A stretch of DNA of 64,000 nt from Gymnopus androsaceus JB14 (GCA_009733575.1 ML769432.1:62001-126000); one strand, 5' to 3'; counted from the first letter of the stretch, positions 1 through 10,659 are shown. A program made the numbers and translations. The notes: a model not told the origin generated them from the letters alone.

Positions 1-147
1 CAGCTCACCCCCGGACCACCTCTGCCCTTATGATCCATTTGACTGTAACCCCTTCACCTTCCCGATGATGAGATTGGTTCTCCTTGTCTGTCTGCTCCAG
101 TACTTCCATCTCATATTGAAGCAGAGCTGGAAGCTGCCCCGGATGTT

Positions 148-1951
148 GTGTTCCAAGTCAATGAATTCAGTTCTCAGGAACTTGCAGATTATGCACGTGC
201 ATTGGAGGACTGTGCAGATCTTTTTTCACCAATAGCAGGTCCACTGCAGCCCTCACTCTCATCACCTGCTTTGTTCGGTGCTGGTGGATTTAGTTCTGAT
301 GAACTCACTCAGTATGCAATTGCACTGGAGGATCCTGCCGGTCTTTCCTCCCCAGTAATATCTTGCTGACATGTTTCTCCATCTGCATCTGCAGGTCCAC
401 TCCAGCCCTCCCAGCCTTCATCTGCAGTCCCCCTTCGACTTCATTTGCTGCCTGCGCCACCTACCTTGCCATCTCCAGCTTCGTTTCAAAGCGCAAAAAA
501 AGTATGTTTCCTTAAATCGAGATCCAAGTTTTGTGAAACCAAGTTCTGTACAAGGTGTTGTACAGCGAGGATTGAGCGTGACTGCTCACATCATCATTGA
601 AAGAGTCGTGCTCTTCCTGTAGTCTCTCCCCCTGCTCATAGTTGCTGAATCTTTGACTGGTGATGTGAGCTCTGAACCTCCAGTGACAACAACTTCTGAA
701 CAACCGCCTATTCCTCCTGCGCGTGTTTCGAGAGTTATGGTGCCTGAACTGGTGTCGCGGATAAGTCAGCAGAAGGAGTCTCGTCAGGCGGCAGTTTTGC
801 TGGAGCAACATCAGCAGGAAATCAGAATCAACCAGAAGAAATGTGTCGAAATTTATATTTGGTATCAGGTATGTTTGTTTAACTATCCCAAGTTGTGTTT
901 ACTAAATCATCTGCTACTAGGATGGTCTTGGTCCAAACCATTTTGCTCCAATGGGCATTTCTGACTATCCCTTCTTAAACCTTGCAACGTCTCACACCCA
1001 CTACGACTCATCAAAGGCGCTCACTATTGGCACAACTGAACCTGTCAATTACTGATGACGTTGATGTGCGGTCTTACAGCTCTCATAGCTGGGTCTCCCA
1101 GATTGTCAATTTCAACTTTGCATTGGATAGTCGAGTGGTGCTCTTACGCATACCAGGCGTGAAGGATCTGGTAGACTTCAAATGGCATGTTGAGGAACAC
1201 ATACCTGTGGATTCTCGCTAGGTTCTGAAAAGAACATGGAAGGTTGCAATGGATGGCTTGGATCCTGACCTACTCAAGCAACCGTATATAGTTTGAACTA
1301 ATCAAAGAGCACCAGTTCGAGCATCTTCTCTTGATCCCACATTTCTTCTGCCCTCATCTGACATCAAGTCTGGGTCCGATGACAGCTTTGAAAAGAGCTT
1401 TGCGGATTTTCTTTCACCTTTCACATACAACTCTAACTTGCCTCTTTTGGACTCTAGCTCATCTCTTCCTTCTAAACCTGCGCAGTCCACGCCGTTCAAG
1501 CCATCTAAATCGCTGCCAGTTGCCAAGGTCATTTTTGGTGACAGTGAACTTGATTGCAAGCGTCAACCTTTGTACGCTGAGCACCGAGTTTACACTGGAG
1601 AGGCTACTAGCATATCATGGCCTCAAGGCATGACCATGAAGGATATTGTCCATGCTTTCCGCTTTGTTGGCTTTGAGTATTGGCTGCAAAAGCTTCCAAA
1701 TAAGGTGGATCGTATCTCAATGGTTTTGGGTGGACTAACGGTCCCCGTGCAGCAATTTTGGAAGCAGTAGGATGCTTGGAAGCATATGTCATTGGAAGAG
1801 TGGGCAGACATGAATGGTCCATCAGGAGATATTGATTGGACGGCATGGCGGAGGGACACGCAGGGGTGGCATCACAAGTTGGACAGGAATAATAGGGACA
1901 AAAGGGACAAGAGTTCGCAGAAGAAGAAGTGTTGTGTGTTGAACAACGTCT
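148..1951 (+). pseudogene. decayed hypothetical gene, several exons in shifted frames
   Basis: Coding-like pieces run along the plus strand but change frame. Near the start a segment of about 25 residues occurs twice (SSQELADYARALED at 166-225 and SSDELTQYAIALED at 292-333). An exon from about 653 ends at WYQ before a good donor at 869 and rejoins at about 922 (DGLGPNHFAP). The 1438-1770 exon ends VQQFWKQ, then an in-frame TAG at 1768-1770, after which the same frame stays open (DAWKHMSLEEWADMNG) to TAA at 1951. I do not recognise the family; the tail is Lys-rich. It converges on the KDZ-related gene and may belong to the same mobile cluster, which is inference. Most likely a pseudogene. Confidence 0.45.
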
Positions 1952-2013
1952 AACATATATCACTCACTATAGACTTTTAAGTAGAAGAACAATGTATTAT
2001 TGCCAATGGCTCA

Positions 2014-4373
2014 TTACAAAACACCTGGATTATATGACTGTAACTTTGATAATATAAGTCTATTTTTGCAACAAATCATCTCATCTAGAAAGAAATCATA
2101 CTTGACAGATCCCATCTCCCTAATGATACTGCTATAACCGCCCAACCAAACATTATTCTGTTCAGCAATCAATGAATTGAAAAACCAAGGGCTTGCACTT
2201 TCTGTTGCGTCAATGTGAAGCTCTGTGAATCGATATGGATTGCAGTGAACGGCACACTCGACATCTGTTTTCTTGTGGTTCTTCTGCCAATGGAAGACAT
2301 CTACTGGTAATGCAAGCTCATCCTTGAGGCTGTTACTCCGAGCATTGAGGAAACAATAAAGTTGACAATTATTATCGTAAAAGCAGACCTCAGGAAGGAG
2401 ATTGCATTCCTTCAACCATTCAAGCTCTTCCTGCCATCAAACAACATGAGAAAAAAGTCAAAAAGAAGAGGAAGAAAAGAAAAGCTCCATGCAGTGGGCC
2501 TGCGGCAGCAAAAAGGAAGGGGGTTTGGGGGAAACATAGTTACCCCCAAAAATTCTGCGCAGCGGTGGGGTACGGGGCAAGCCCCAAAAACAAAGGGGGC
2601 CTGGGGGAAACGTAGTTGCCCCCAAAAAGCCAGCAGAGAGTACAGGAGGATGAGAGAAACTCACTGTAACCTGAGTCCGTGACTCCGCTCGCATGCAAGT
2701 TGCTTGCTGTACCATGATACCACAGGGCCGATGGAAAACAAGCTCAGCATGGGATCAAATATGCCCAAATACAGCCTTGAGTTTGACAGGTTGGTCCTTC
2801 TTGTCAGGACAATCAATCAGTGCCAAGTCTCCAACAAATGTAGCAGAAGGCCCTTGGTGTTCTGGCCCATTGGGTTGCTCGATTTCGTCCAATACGTCAA
2901 CTGGATCAGTGGAGCTAGCAGGTACAAAAATACCCTGTCGAGCAAGTACATGTTTGAGTTGAAAGAAGGCAGTATGGCGTGCAGCACGGTTCGACTCAAG
3001 AAGATGGTGATCAGGATTTTTGCAGGTTGAGAATCCATTTGCGACAGGTTCATGGCATGTTGTAACAGCACAAACAAAGCGCTCGCAGTCATGTTCTTCA
3101 CAAAAATGAGCTTTGCTGGAGGGAAGTTTGTTCGTGCAAGGAATTGGACCCTGGAATGAACAATGAGGGCGACCAATGCAAATCCCATTGAGAACCATAG
3201 CATGAATTTTGGCTGTTTGTCCAGATATATCAACAATTGAAAGACAGAAGAAAACTGATAAGTGAGAATGGACCTTGTCTTCCATCGACTTCTGTAATTC
3301 TCATACACCTGTCGCAATAGTGGTGGATATCTTCTTGACCAAATTGTGCTATTTGTTGGTTTCGCTCCTCCATAGCTTCAACAAATTGATGGCACTGTTC
3401 ACCATGATCTGGAACATCAAAAATGGCATTGCGCGACTGATACTCTTTGATAAGGGAAAGGATTGTGAATGCATCCCACACATGCTCATCAGCAAGAGGG
3501 GAAGTAGAGATATTGGATTGGATTGGAAAGATTGTGTTGTATATTTGTGCAGCGTTTGTTGCCGAAGTCCTATAAAATTGTTTGTATAAGTATTTTCTCT
3601 GCAAAAGAGCAATAGAGTTTAAAAAGAACATACCACGACATCACCATTTGAACCACAAAAAGCTCAGCAAGCTCCTTCTCAACATAATGATGCTTTGCTA
3701 CTTGAATTGCAGCAGGAGTCTCCTCATAATATATGTGCCACTTGTTATGGATGTAGTAGTTAGGATAGTACTGTGTACTGCAATCTAGCATCAAAGAGTA
3801 AGCATTGAGCCAATGCTAAATCCGTGTTGACGCACCAGAACAACTTAGATGTCCAGAAAAAGTAGGCCGGGGTCTGTGTCAAAGAGTAAAAAGTGTGACT
3901 TTGTGTAAACCATCCTGTTCTCAAAGTATTTTATTGCTTCCGCATCTACATTTGTGAACAGGAGGCCATAGAGTTTGTCCAGCTGAATATGATGATGAGA
4001 AGCCATAGCATCAGGAAAATGAAGAGTATCACGCACAGATTTCGGAGTCATATCCCTGTGACCAAGCCGTGAATTCTGTGTCATTGATTCATTTGGTATC
4101 ACTACAACCCTGCCAAACTACCTCTCAAACTGCAACCCAGCATTGATCAATGAATCGTAAATCTATTTCACAGACTTTGGCCAGAAATAGTCGGTGATGG
4201 GGAGCTAGCAACGCAGGTGGAATAGAAGGATCATGGTTCGGTGGTTGTGATATGATTATGTCTTGTTTAAGTGGGGAAGAAAGCACGATAAGTCTGAGGA
4301 GCTGTTCAAGAGTGACTTCCGCTAACAAATCTGCAGGATGAGCCAAAAGGGAAAAGACCTCCTGGAGTTGCAT
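2014..4373 (-). CDS. KDZ transposon-associated protein with CxC5/CxC6-like cysteine clusters
   Basis: This minus-strand, multi-exon gene matches the agaricomycete CxC5/CxC6 'cysteine cluster associated with KDZ transposases' architecture. In order: an N-terminal helical part (LLRLIVLSSPLKQD, exon near 4125-4373); a segment YYEETPAAIQVAKHHYVEKEL (3570-3794); ADEHVWDAFTILSL with YCDRCMRI (3230-3631); a CxC6-like cluster with GRPHCSFQGPIPC, FCEEHDCERFVCAVTTC and GFSTCKNPDHH (2755-3285); and a C-terminal KDZ-like block with CFYDNNCQLY, ALPVDVFHWQKNHKKTD and AEQNNVWLGGY (2014-2415). The block order agrees with recalled family members, so the gene may be complete. The exact N-terminus is uncertain; 4373 is the first in-frame ATG of the first recognised exon. 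About 3845-4102 could be intron or insertion. A G-rich repeat lies between the last two blocks. Probably transposon-derived; whether it is active is unknown. Confidence 0.7.
2527..2628. repeat. G/C-run repeats inside the KDZ-related gene
   Basis: Two imperfect 26-bp copies (2527-2552 and 2603-2628) share GGGGGAAAC, then TAGTT, then CCCCCAAAAA. Each can fold on itself because a G run faces a C run. GGGGCAAGCCCC lies between them at about 2575. They sit between the CxC6 exon and the C-terminal exon, so they are probably intronic or part of a small insertion. Confidence 0.5.
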
Positions 4374-4399
4374 AGTTTGCAACCGTTGACCATCGCGTT

Positions 4400-5260
4400 T
4401 AAGTGCAAGTGATTAGGCACTCAAGGTGGTGTGCAAGTGCAGGGGTCAGGCTCGGAAGCTTTCCAGCCGGGCTCAGATGTCTTACTCACACTGATCATAT
4501 ATTCTTATTAGGGCCTTTCCTGGTTTAGATTTTTTCACTAATGAGAAATTCACAGAAAGTCCAAACTACAAATGGTCTGAGTTACTATATCAATAGTGAG
4601 TTTCTGAGGAGGGAATCAACCATTGAGAATGGGGGGCAAGAATGATTGATTAATGATTTGTATCTATCTACTTTATATACAGAAGCAGATAGGGGTGCAT
4701 GTGGTGTGTGGAGCGGAGCGGCCAGACAACCAACGGAAGGGTATTTACCCAACATGGTTGTCTCCTGTATGTGGTGTAGCCTGTAGACTCACAAAACATT
4801 TTTTTTCTCTGAGATCCTCTTATTCTGATTCCTCTATATGCTGTCTATCATCCTACAGTCTTTCACCATTCCTTGGCCCAGTCAAATCTTGTTTTGACAA
4901 TTTTGAGGCAAATATTCCAGTTATTACTTATCTGAGCTGATGGAAGCTTTACTTTACATTGAAACAAATTTGTGATCATTTCTTGGAGAGGGAGGCTACC
5001 TGTAGTCTCCTACAGTATGCATTTACTGGTGTGCCATTGACCAGTGCATGTAAAAATCTTCACTGTGCCAATCAGTAGTGGTGTATCAAGGACTGGTGAA
5101 AAACTTTAAATACTTGCTTTGTCCAATATTCTCAGTGCATTTTCAATTGGATATAAAAATGAGGGTAATACTTGGGTAATACAAACAACACTTAAACCAT
5201 ATTATTATCCACAGAACTGGAAATCAACAAAAACCAGGAGTTCAGAGCATAGTAAGAGAC
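4400..5260. other. AT-rich stretch, no gene recognised
   Basis: Short open frames only, none with recognisable motifs or splice-consistent neighbours. It separates the KDZ-related gene from the membrane glycoprotein gene. Confidence 0.5.
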
Positions 5261-5269
5261 CCAGAATGA

Positions 5270-7135
5270 CTATCCAGTATCTTGGCCAATTTCACCTTCA
5301 GAATAAGCAGGAGGCCCACTAGTCAGATCATTAGTTTTCCTCTTCAGCTCCTCAATCTCTTGTGCCATGTCTGGAAGTCTAGCACTTGATTGAGCAGAAT
5401 TAGGCAGGTGTAGAATGATTTTGCCCCTATCATTAACTAACATTGGCCTAGCAGCTGCAATAGCTGGAGGAGAAACGCTGAACAAATTGGATGACAGAAG
5501 AACAGTTTCAGTGACACTGGTCCATGAATCAGATGTGGTTGGTTGGGTAGTAAAATTGGGCTGAATTGCCTTGTGAGCTGTATCATACAAAAAATTAGAG
5601 GTCAGTCAGTTCATGTGTAGTGGTGAAAGACAAATAAATATACAGTTTGGCCCAGTGGTATTTTTTTTGCGTTGTCTGTGTCTGGATACAAGCACTACAG
5701 CCGCAAGTACTACAGACAGACCCACAAAACTTCCTACAACAGCACCTGCTATAACTCCTGCATTAGATTTATGGTCCATCAAATTTGGCAGCAAGGAGGA
5801 AGAAGTTGATGATGATGATAATATACCAGAGGCGAAAGTGGTGAAGTTGGGTTTACTCGCAAGTGAGGAAAACAAGGGTACATAGGTCAAGAAATCAAAA
5901 ATAAAGCTTTGATTTCCATTGGCCTGAGTAATATTCATCAAGAAGGTATGGTTACTGACTTCAATGTTTTCAGCAGAGAAGAACTGTTGTCAGGCTACCG
6001 TCTGTGCACTAGATGTACCAGCGGGGACAAGAAGATTCGAGGATGTTGTTTTTCCATCCAGAGTAAAGTCAATGCTAATGCTGCCCATAGCGGTCCATGA
6101 AAAGAAACCATACACAGTGATATTACTGCCTGTAATTAACAGTCAGCTACAAATGCCAACACCTATAGGCTAATAGCATGAACTTACCAGCAAACTGAAA
6201 TTCAAATCCATCAGCTACATTGCTTGTTTGATGACTTGTATTTCCCAGTGGTAGTCCACTGATCCAACCGCCCCCAAAGTCCAGCTCTGCATCATTGGTT
6301 ACCCATCCATTTCTGTTATAGGTGATCTCTGAGTTCCTGTCATCCACTATAATAGTAGAGCCACTCAAAGGTGTTGTGGCTCCTGGAGTGATGATTGCAT
6401 AGTCAAAGTTAACAATGATGCTGGAGAGGTTGATGTTATGGATCCCATCAGAAAGTGTTGGGGTTTGATACCACTGCATATAGATCTGTGTGCCAGCATC
6501 TGGGTAGGAGACGTTGCATCAGAAAAAACTGTTTTGGGCCCAGGAGGATCTAAGGTCACCTAGTCCTCTTAGGCAACCTGAGGTATCCTAGTCAGCCCAG
6601 GAAAAAGGGCAAAACTTTGGGCACCTCAGGTATCCTAGTCATCCTAGGTGTCCTGGGATGTCCTGGGGCATCCTGGGGCATCCTGAGGCATCCTGGGATA
6701 GAACTTTTATCCTAGGATACCTGAGGTGTCCAAAGTTTTGCCCTTTTTCCTGGGCCAACTAGGATGCCTCAGGTTGCCTAAGAGGACTAGGTGACCTTAA
6801 ATCCTCCTGGGCCCAAAACAGTTTTTGCTGATGTGTATGGCGTGTTTGAATCAATACGTGCAAGAAACCAGGTGGGGGAGGGAGGAGAAGGTGTGTTTCC
6901 TGTAAATGAAATTGCAGTTCCTGGAGAGCATAAGTGGTTACAATAGGCTACATTATTATGGACACAAACCTTGGAAGGAAAGCATAATACTGCCAGTTGT
7001 GTCATTATTTCCAATTGAGGTATTACCTACCCAAGGGCCTGAAGATGGCAGTCCAATGCCCCAGCTGGTGGAGCCAACAAAGGACAAAGGTATTTGGGTA
7101 TTGTCCACAAGTAGCAAAACATCAGAAGAAGACAT
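5270..7135 (-). pseudogene. single-pass membrane glycoprotein gene interrupted by a MITE
   Basis: The frame resembles the common agaricomycete type I membrane glycoproteins with two beta-sandwich-like halves, one transmembrane helix and a low-complexity tail. Seen in order on the minus strand: VLLLVDNTQIPLSFVGSTSW (from about 7119), an intron ending before GTAISFTGNTPSPPSPTW, the MITE at 6517-6833, MQWYQTPTLSDGIHNINLSS, then STIIVDDRNSEITYNRNGW, several N-glycosylation sites, a Ser/Thr-rich stalk, the helix GVIAGAVVGSFVGLSVVLAA at about 5690-5760, a basic stop-transfer RHRQRKK, and a cytosolic tail to 5270. No clear signal peptide is visible at the chosen ATG (7135); an upstream ATG begins a hydrophobic stretch that ends in a stop. 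Removing the MITE and one 2-bp duplication restores the frame. Function unknown; probably a cell-surface protein now inactivated. Confidence 0.6.
6517..6833. mobile_element. MITE with 75-bp inverted repeats, TG target duplication
   Basis: The 317-bp element has long imperfect terminal inverted repeats of about 75 bp, starting CATCAGAAAAAACTG and ending CAGTTTTTGCTGATG. The interior is also nearly palindromic and rich in CCTAGG/CCTGAGG motifs. It encodes nothing. It is flanked by TG (6515-6516) and TG (6834-6835). It lies inside a coding exon of the membrane glycoprotein gene. Confidence 0.85.
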
Positions 7136-7199
7136 TCCAAAAGCAAACCAGAACACCTATGTCAGTATAGACCAGCCAATATTAAGTAAAACTGGAATG

Positions 7200-7800
7200 A
7201 GTTCAGCCAGCATCTGTATGATGCAGACAGTTAACCGCTGTCAAGGCACCAAAGAAGGCACCAAAGATCAACATATAGTGCACTGCTATGAACCCAGCCC
7301 CATTTCATTGGATTATTCTTTTTGGCAACCCAATTGTTGCCAACAACCTCAGTCAACAATCCTTATTGCTGTTTTCAAAATAGTTGGCCGCGCCGCTCTA
7401 ACGCTTGAATTTCTGCCAAAATGCTGCCAAACTCTGAAGCAATAACTCAATGAATACTGAACTGATTCCCATAATTTTGAGTGCGTTGGAAAGTGGTACG
7501 CGACCTGCAGGTCCAAAACTGTACAAGCCCATTATTCCCAGGCCTTGATTGCCAACATCTGCCAATCTGGTGATGCATAGCAATGCTGAAGGGTTTGAAA
7601 ATATGATATCATATTTTCAACTTCCACAATATTTTCTGAAGGTTGTCAATCTTATCTTACATGGTCACACTTTACCAGACCTGGTAAAGGTTTTCCAATT
7701 TATCATATGTGTACTGGATAGGCAGAACACACTAATGTATGTGTCAAGTAGTCAAAACCTTGAAGTGAGCTCTTAATTAAAAGATAGAGGATGCATTGAG
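7200..7800. other. spacer with a long perfect palindrome
   Basis: No gene recognised. A perfect 26-bp AT-rich palindrome lies at 7595-7620 (centre GATATC). The motif AAGGCACCAAAG is repeated around 7235-7265, and a TTGGCAAC inverted repeat lies near 7321-7343. Confidence 0.5.
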
Positions 7801-7809
7801 TGGTGTATA

Positions 7810-9425
7810 CAGTGGGTCAAAAAATTGTCCACATGTTTGACACTTTTGTAAAGATCCAGGATTTTCAAGATAGATATTATATATATCAAAAAAGTGATTA
7901 GTGAGGACTAAAGAGCCCTGGATCCTGGCTCCATGTACATATCTGGTTTGCCTTGTTTGGATCAAAACTCACTGAGATATAAGCAATTCAATTCAATGAC
8001 CAATGTGGACAATTTTTTGAGTTTGTATTGTAATAACTTTGCTCCACAATTGTGAGCCCTCATCAATGACATCATGACTCAGACTGTATGGTGATGTCAT
8101 ATAGACATCATAATGATATTATACAAGCTATCTGACATATATATAAGCATATCTCACTGATTTATGGTTCTAACAAAATTATGAGACCTCTCACACCCTC
8201 TCAGAAAGACAATGTCCTCTCTCTGCTCCACACTGGAGCTTCTACCAGGGAAATCTCTGCTCAGACAGGTGTATCCAAGTCAAAGATTGCTTCTTTGGCA
8301 AAAGAAGCACTCCCAGATAAGGAGAGCCATCCAGCAGGCCGCCTTAGAAAGCTCTCTACTACTGATGAAAATGCTGTCATCAAACAAATTTCCACTGGCA
8401 GGGCCAAGAATGCGGCACAGGTGGCCGAAAACATTAATTCACTCCTCCCCCATCCAGTCTCTACTCAGACTATCAGAAATACCCTTCACAAAGCCAATGT
8501 ACAACCTCACAAAAAGCAGAAAAAGCCCAAGCTCACCCCTGGTCACAGGAAAGCTTGTTTGGCATTTGCTCAGAAGTATCTGGAATGGACTGTAGATGAT
8601 TGGAAGAGGGTTGTTTGGTCAGATGAGACCAAAATCAATAGATACAGGTCAGATGGGCAGCAGTATGTATGGGGAAGAAAGGGGGAATCAGTAGGAGAAA
8701 GAGGCATCAAGGAAACTGTAAAGTTTGGGGGAGGAAATATCATGGTGTGGGGATGTATGGGATGGGAAGGTGTGGGGAATTTGGTGGAGGTTGAGGGGAG
8801 GATGAATGGGGAGCAGTATGTTGACATTTTGGATGGCAATCTCTTGGAAAGCATGGAAAATCTGCTTCTTGATCCAGAGATAGCCATCTTTCAGCAGGAT
8901 AATGACCCTAAACACACCTCCAAAGTTGCTGCCAAGTGGTTTGATGACCATGAGATCAACTGTATGGATTGGCCTGCACAGTCCCCTGATCTCAATCCCA
9001 TTGAACATCTCTGGACAACCCTCAAAAACAAACTTAATGAATATGACAAGCCACCCTCTGGAGCTTGGGAGTTGCGGGACAGAGTGGCAGAAAAATGGGG
9101 GGAAATTACCAAGGAAGATTGTCAGAGGTTAATTAGGAGCATGCCAAGAAGGCTCAAAGCAGTTGTGAGTGCACATGGAGGTCATACCAAGTATTAGACT
9201 ACCTTTTCTGTATTTCAATGTGCATATCAAAAAATTGTCCACATGGATCATTGAATTGAATTGCTTATATCTCAATGAGTTAAGACAAACCAGATATGTA
9301 CATGGAGCCAGGATCCAGGGCTCTTTAGGCCCCACTAATCACTTTTTGATATATATAATATCTATCTTGCAAATCCTGGATCTTTCCAAAAGTGTCAAAC
9401 ATGTGGACAATTTTTTGACCCACTG
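7810..9425 (+). mobile_element. intact Tc1/mariner element
   Basis: A 1616-bp element bounded by TA target duplications (7808-7809 and 9426-9427). Termini are CAGTGGGTCA and its complement. The terminal inverted repeats are about 215 bp long. Each arm also carries an inner, inverted copy of the near-terminal motif TCAAAAAATTGTCCACAT, giving four sites: 7817-7835, 8003-8020, 9227-9245 and 9400-9418. These are good candidates for transposase-binding sites, by analogy with multi-site Tc1 inverted repeats. The single gene is uninterrupted, so the element may be young and active. Confidence 0.93.
8181..9197 (+). CDS. Tc1/mariner-family transposase, DD34E
   Basis: An intronless 338-residue transposase that cuts and pastes the surrounding element. 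Residues 1-50 contain a helix-turn-helix (LTPSQKDNVLSLLHTGAS, REISAQTGVSKSKI), followed by a second DNA-binding HTH to about residue 105 and a basic linker KKQKKPK. The RNase H-like catalytic core shows RVVWSDETKINR (Asp148), IFQQDNDPKHTS (Asp240) and SPDLNPIEHLW (Glu275); the 34-residue spacing between the last two gives the DD34E signature. The glycine-rich GGGNIMVWGCMGW block typical of Tc1 transposases is present. Length fits the family. The ATG at 8181 starts the first recognisable HTH. No stop or frameshift is seen, in contrast to many host genes here. Confidence 0.95.
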   Translation: MRPLTPSQKDNVLSLLHTGASTREISAQTGVSKSKIASLAKEALPDKESHPAGRLRKLSTTDENAVIKQISTGRAKNAAQVAENINSLLPHPVSTQTIRNTLHKANVQPHKKQKKPKLTPGHRKACLAFAQKYLEWTVDDWKRVVWSDETKINRYRSDGQQYVWGRKGESVGERGIKETVKFGGGNIMVWGCMGWEGVGNLVEVEGRMNGEQYVDILDGNLLESMENLLLDPEIAIFQQDNDPKHTSKVAAKWFDDHEINCMDWPAQSPDLNPIEHLWTTLKNKLNEYDKPPSGAWELRDRVAEKWGEITKEDCQRLIRSMPRRLKAVVSAHGGHTKY

Positions 9426-9463
9426 TATTTAATATAAATATGCATGTGATATATTGTGGCTTG

Positions 9464-9643
9464 CATCAGCAAAACCTGTATTTTTGCTGGAGGTCTCCAG
9501 AGATCTCTGGAGCTTGACAGCTGTCAAAAAAAACTGTCAATTTTCTCCAGAGATCTCCAGAGGTCTCTGGAATAGGGTACTTTGCTCCAGAGATGTCCCA
9601 AATGAATGGGTTTTCTCCAGAAAAAATACAGGTTTTGCTGATG
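9464..9643. mobile_element. 180-bp MITE sharing ends with the MITE at 6.5 kb
   Basis: Termini are CATCAGCAAAACCTGTATTT and the complementary AAATACAGGTTTTGCTGATG. The interior has repeated CTCCAGAGATCTC motifs arranged as inverted repeats. It is flanked on both sides by TG (9462-9463 and 9644-9645), like the 317-bp element. No coding capacity. The ends are shared but the interiors are not, as expected for two members mobilised by the same transposase. Confidence 0.85.
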
Positions 9644-9840
9644 TGGCTCAGTAGCACATTAGATAAGGTTCCGAGTTTGAACGAGCAAAGGTAGAAATGT
9701 AAATAAGAAATATAAGTACATTAACTCCTGAAAATGATAGAAAATACTATTGCCGCTTGGCTCATGCTTGGCTCAGTAGAGCAGGTGAGCACATTTGATT
9801 CAAAGGTCCCGAGTTCAAACCAGTTGATTCTGCCTAACAC
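9644..9840 (+). repeat. tRNA-derived SINE-like heads, two in tandem
   Basis: Two segments begin TGGCTCAGTAG (9644 and 9769), an RNA polymerase III A-box-like motif. About 30-40 bp later each has a B-box-like motif (GGTTCCGAGTTTGAAC at about 9667-9682; GGTCCCGAGTTCAAACC at 9805-9821). Neither folds into a full tRNA by eye. The arrangement fits a tRNA-derived SINE with a repeated head. Confidence 0.5.
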
Positions 9841-9844
9841 TAAG

Positions 9845-10214
9845 GTTCACTGAGCTGATTAGATGTTGTCTACAGAACAAAAGCCAAGGGGGATTCGGCA
9901 TTGAAATGGCAAACATATATGACCTGTCAGGCAAAATAAGCACAGCAAATGCTCAAGAATGCAGGAGCAATGCAGGAGAACATCAGAAAAGGCTTGGATT
10001 TGGTGCCAGCTCAACCCTTAGTGTAGCCCAAGGTTGGAAGAACAAAAGAAAGTTGACTTGTTCTCTAATCGTGATGGAAATCTGGAAGGAAGTTGCGGAT
10101 TCAGCGCTCAGAGTGCCAATCAAAGTTTCACAGAGGGTCTTTCCTAACTAGGCAAGATAGGTCATATTTCAATGCTGAATCCCCTTAACAAAAGCCGCCT
10201 CTAGCCTCTCATTA
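9845..10214. other. spacer, no gene recognised
   Basis: An 81-codon open frame at 9906-10151 has no recognisable motif and is not supported as a gene. Confidence 0.4.
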
Positions 10215-10655
10215 CAGCAAATTGCAAAACTGGAGGCCACTTCGGAATTCCACTGGTGTGACCGCCATGTGGCAGCACTCTGCTGGTGCCCAGCAACTGC
10301 CTGTTGAGACCATTGACATTCTTGATCCATGTGCTTATTTACAGTTCAGGAAGAGGAGTAACAGGGCCACATAACCATCCATATAGTATACCAATATTTG
10401 TTTAAGCTCTATTGTACATTAAATATAGCAGCCTGAGAGCAAAAAAGTTCAACCAACTGTCAACAAGTGACAAGCTTGGATGACAGACATAGTTGGACAT
10501 TACTTACCTAAATACATGAAATTTTATTCTGCGTTGTGCAGCTAAACAACAGTACAGTTGAGCTGCGCGTTGCCGCCTACTGAGTAGTGGGACTTTGCCG
10601 AGCGGCCATCACACCAGGGGGATTCCGAAGTGGCCTCCGGTTTTGCAATTTGCTG
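10215..10655. mobile_element. 441-bp MITE, Tc1/mariner-type TA target site
   Basis: Terminal inverted repeats of about 55 bp start CAGCAAATTGCAAAACTGGA and end with the imperfect complement TTTTGCAATTTGCTG. TA flanks both ends (10213-10214 and 10656-10657). No coding capacity. The TA duplication and CAG...CTG ends suggest mobilisation by a mariner-type transposase; the intact Tc1 element at 7.8 kb shares CAG but not the longer terminus. Confidence 0.8.
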
Positions 10656-10659
10656 TAAT

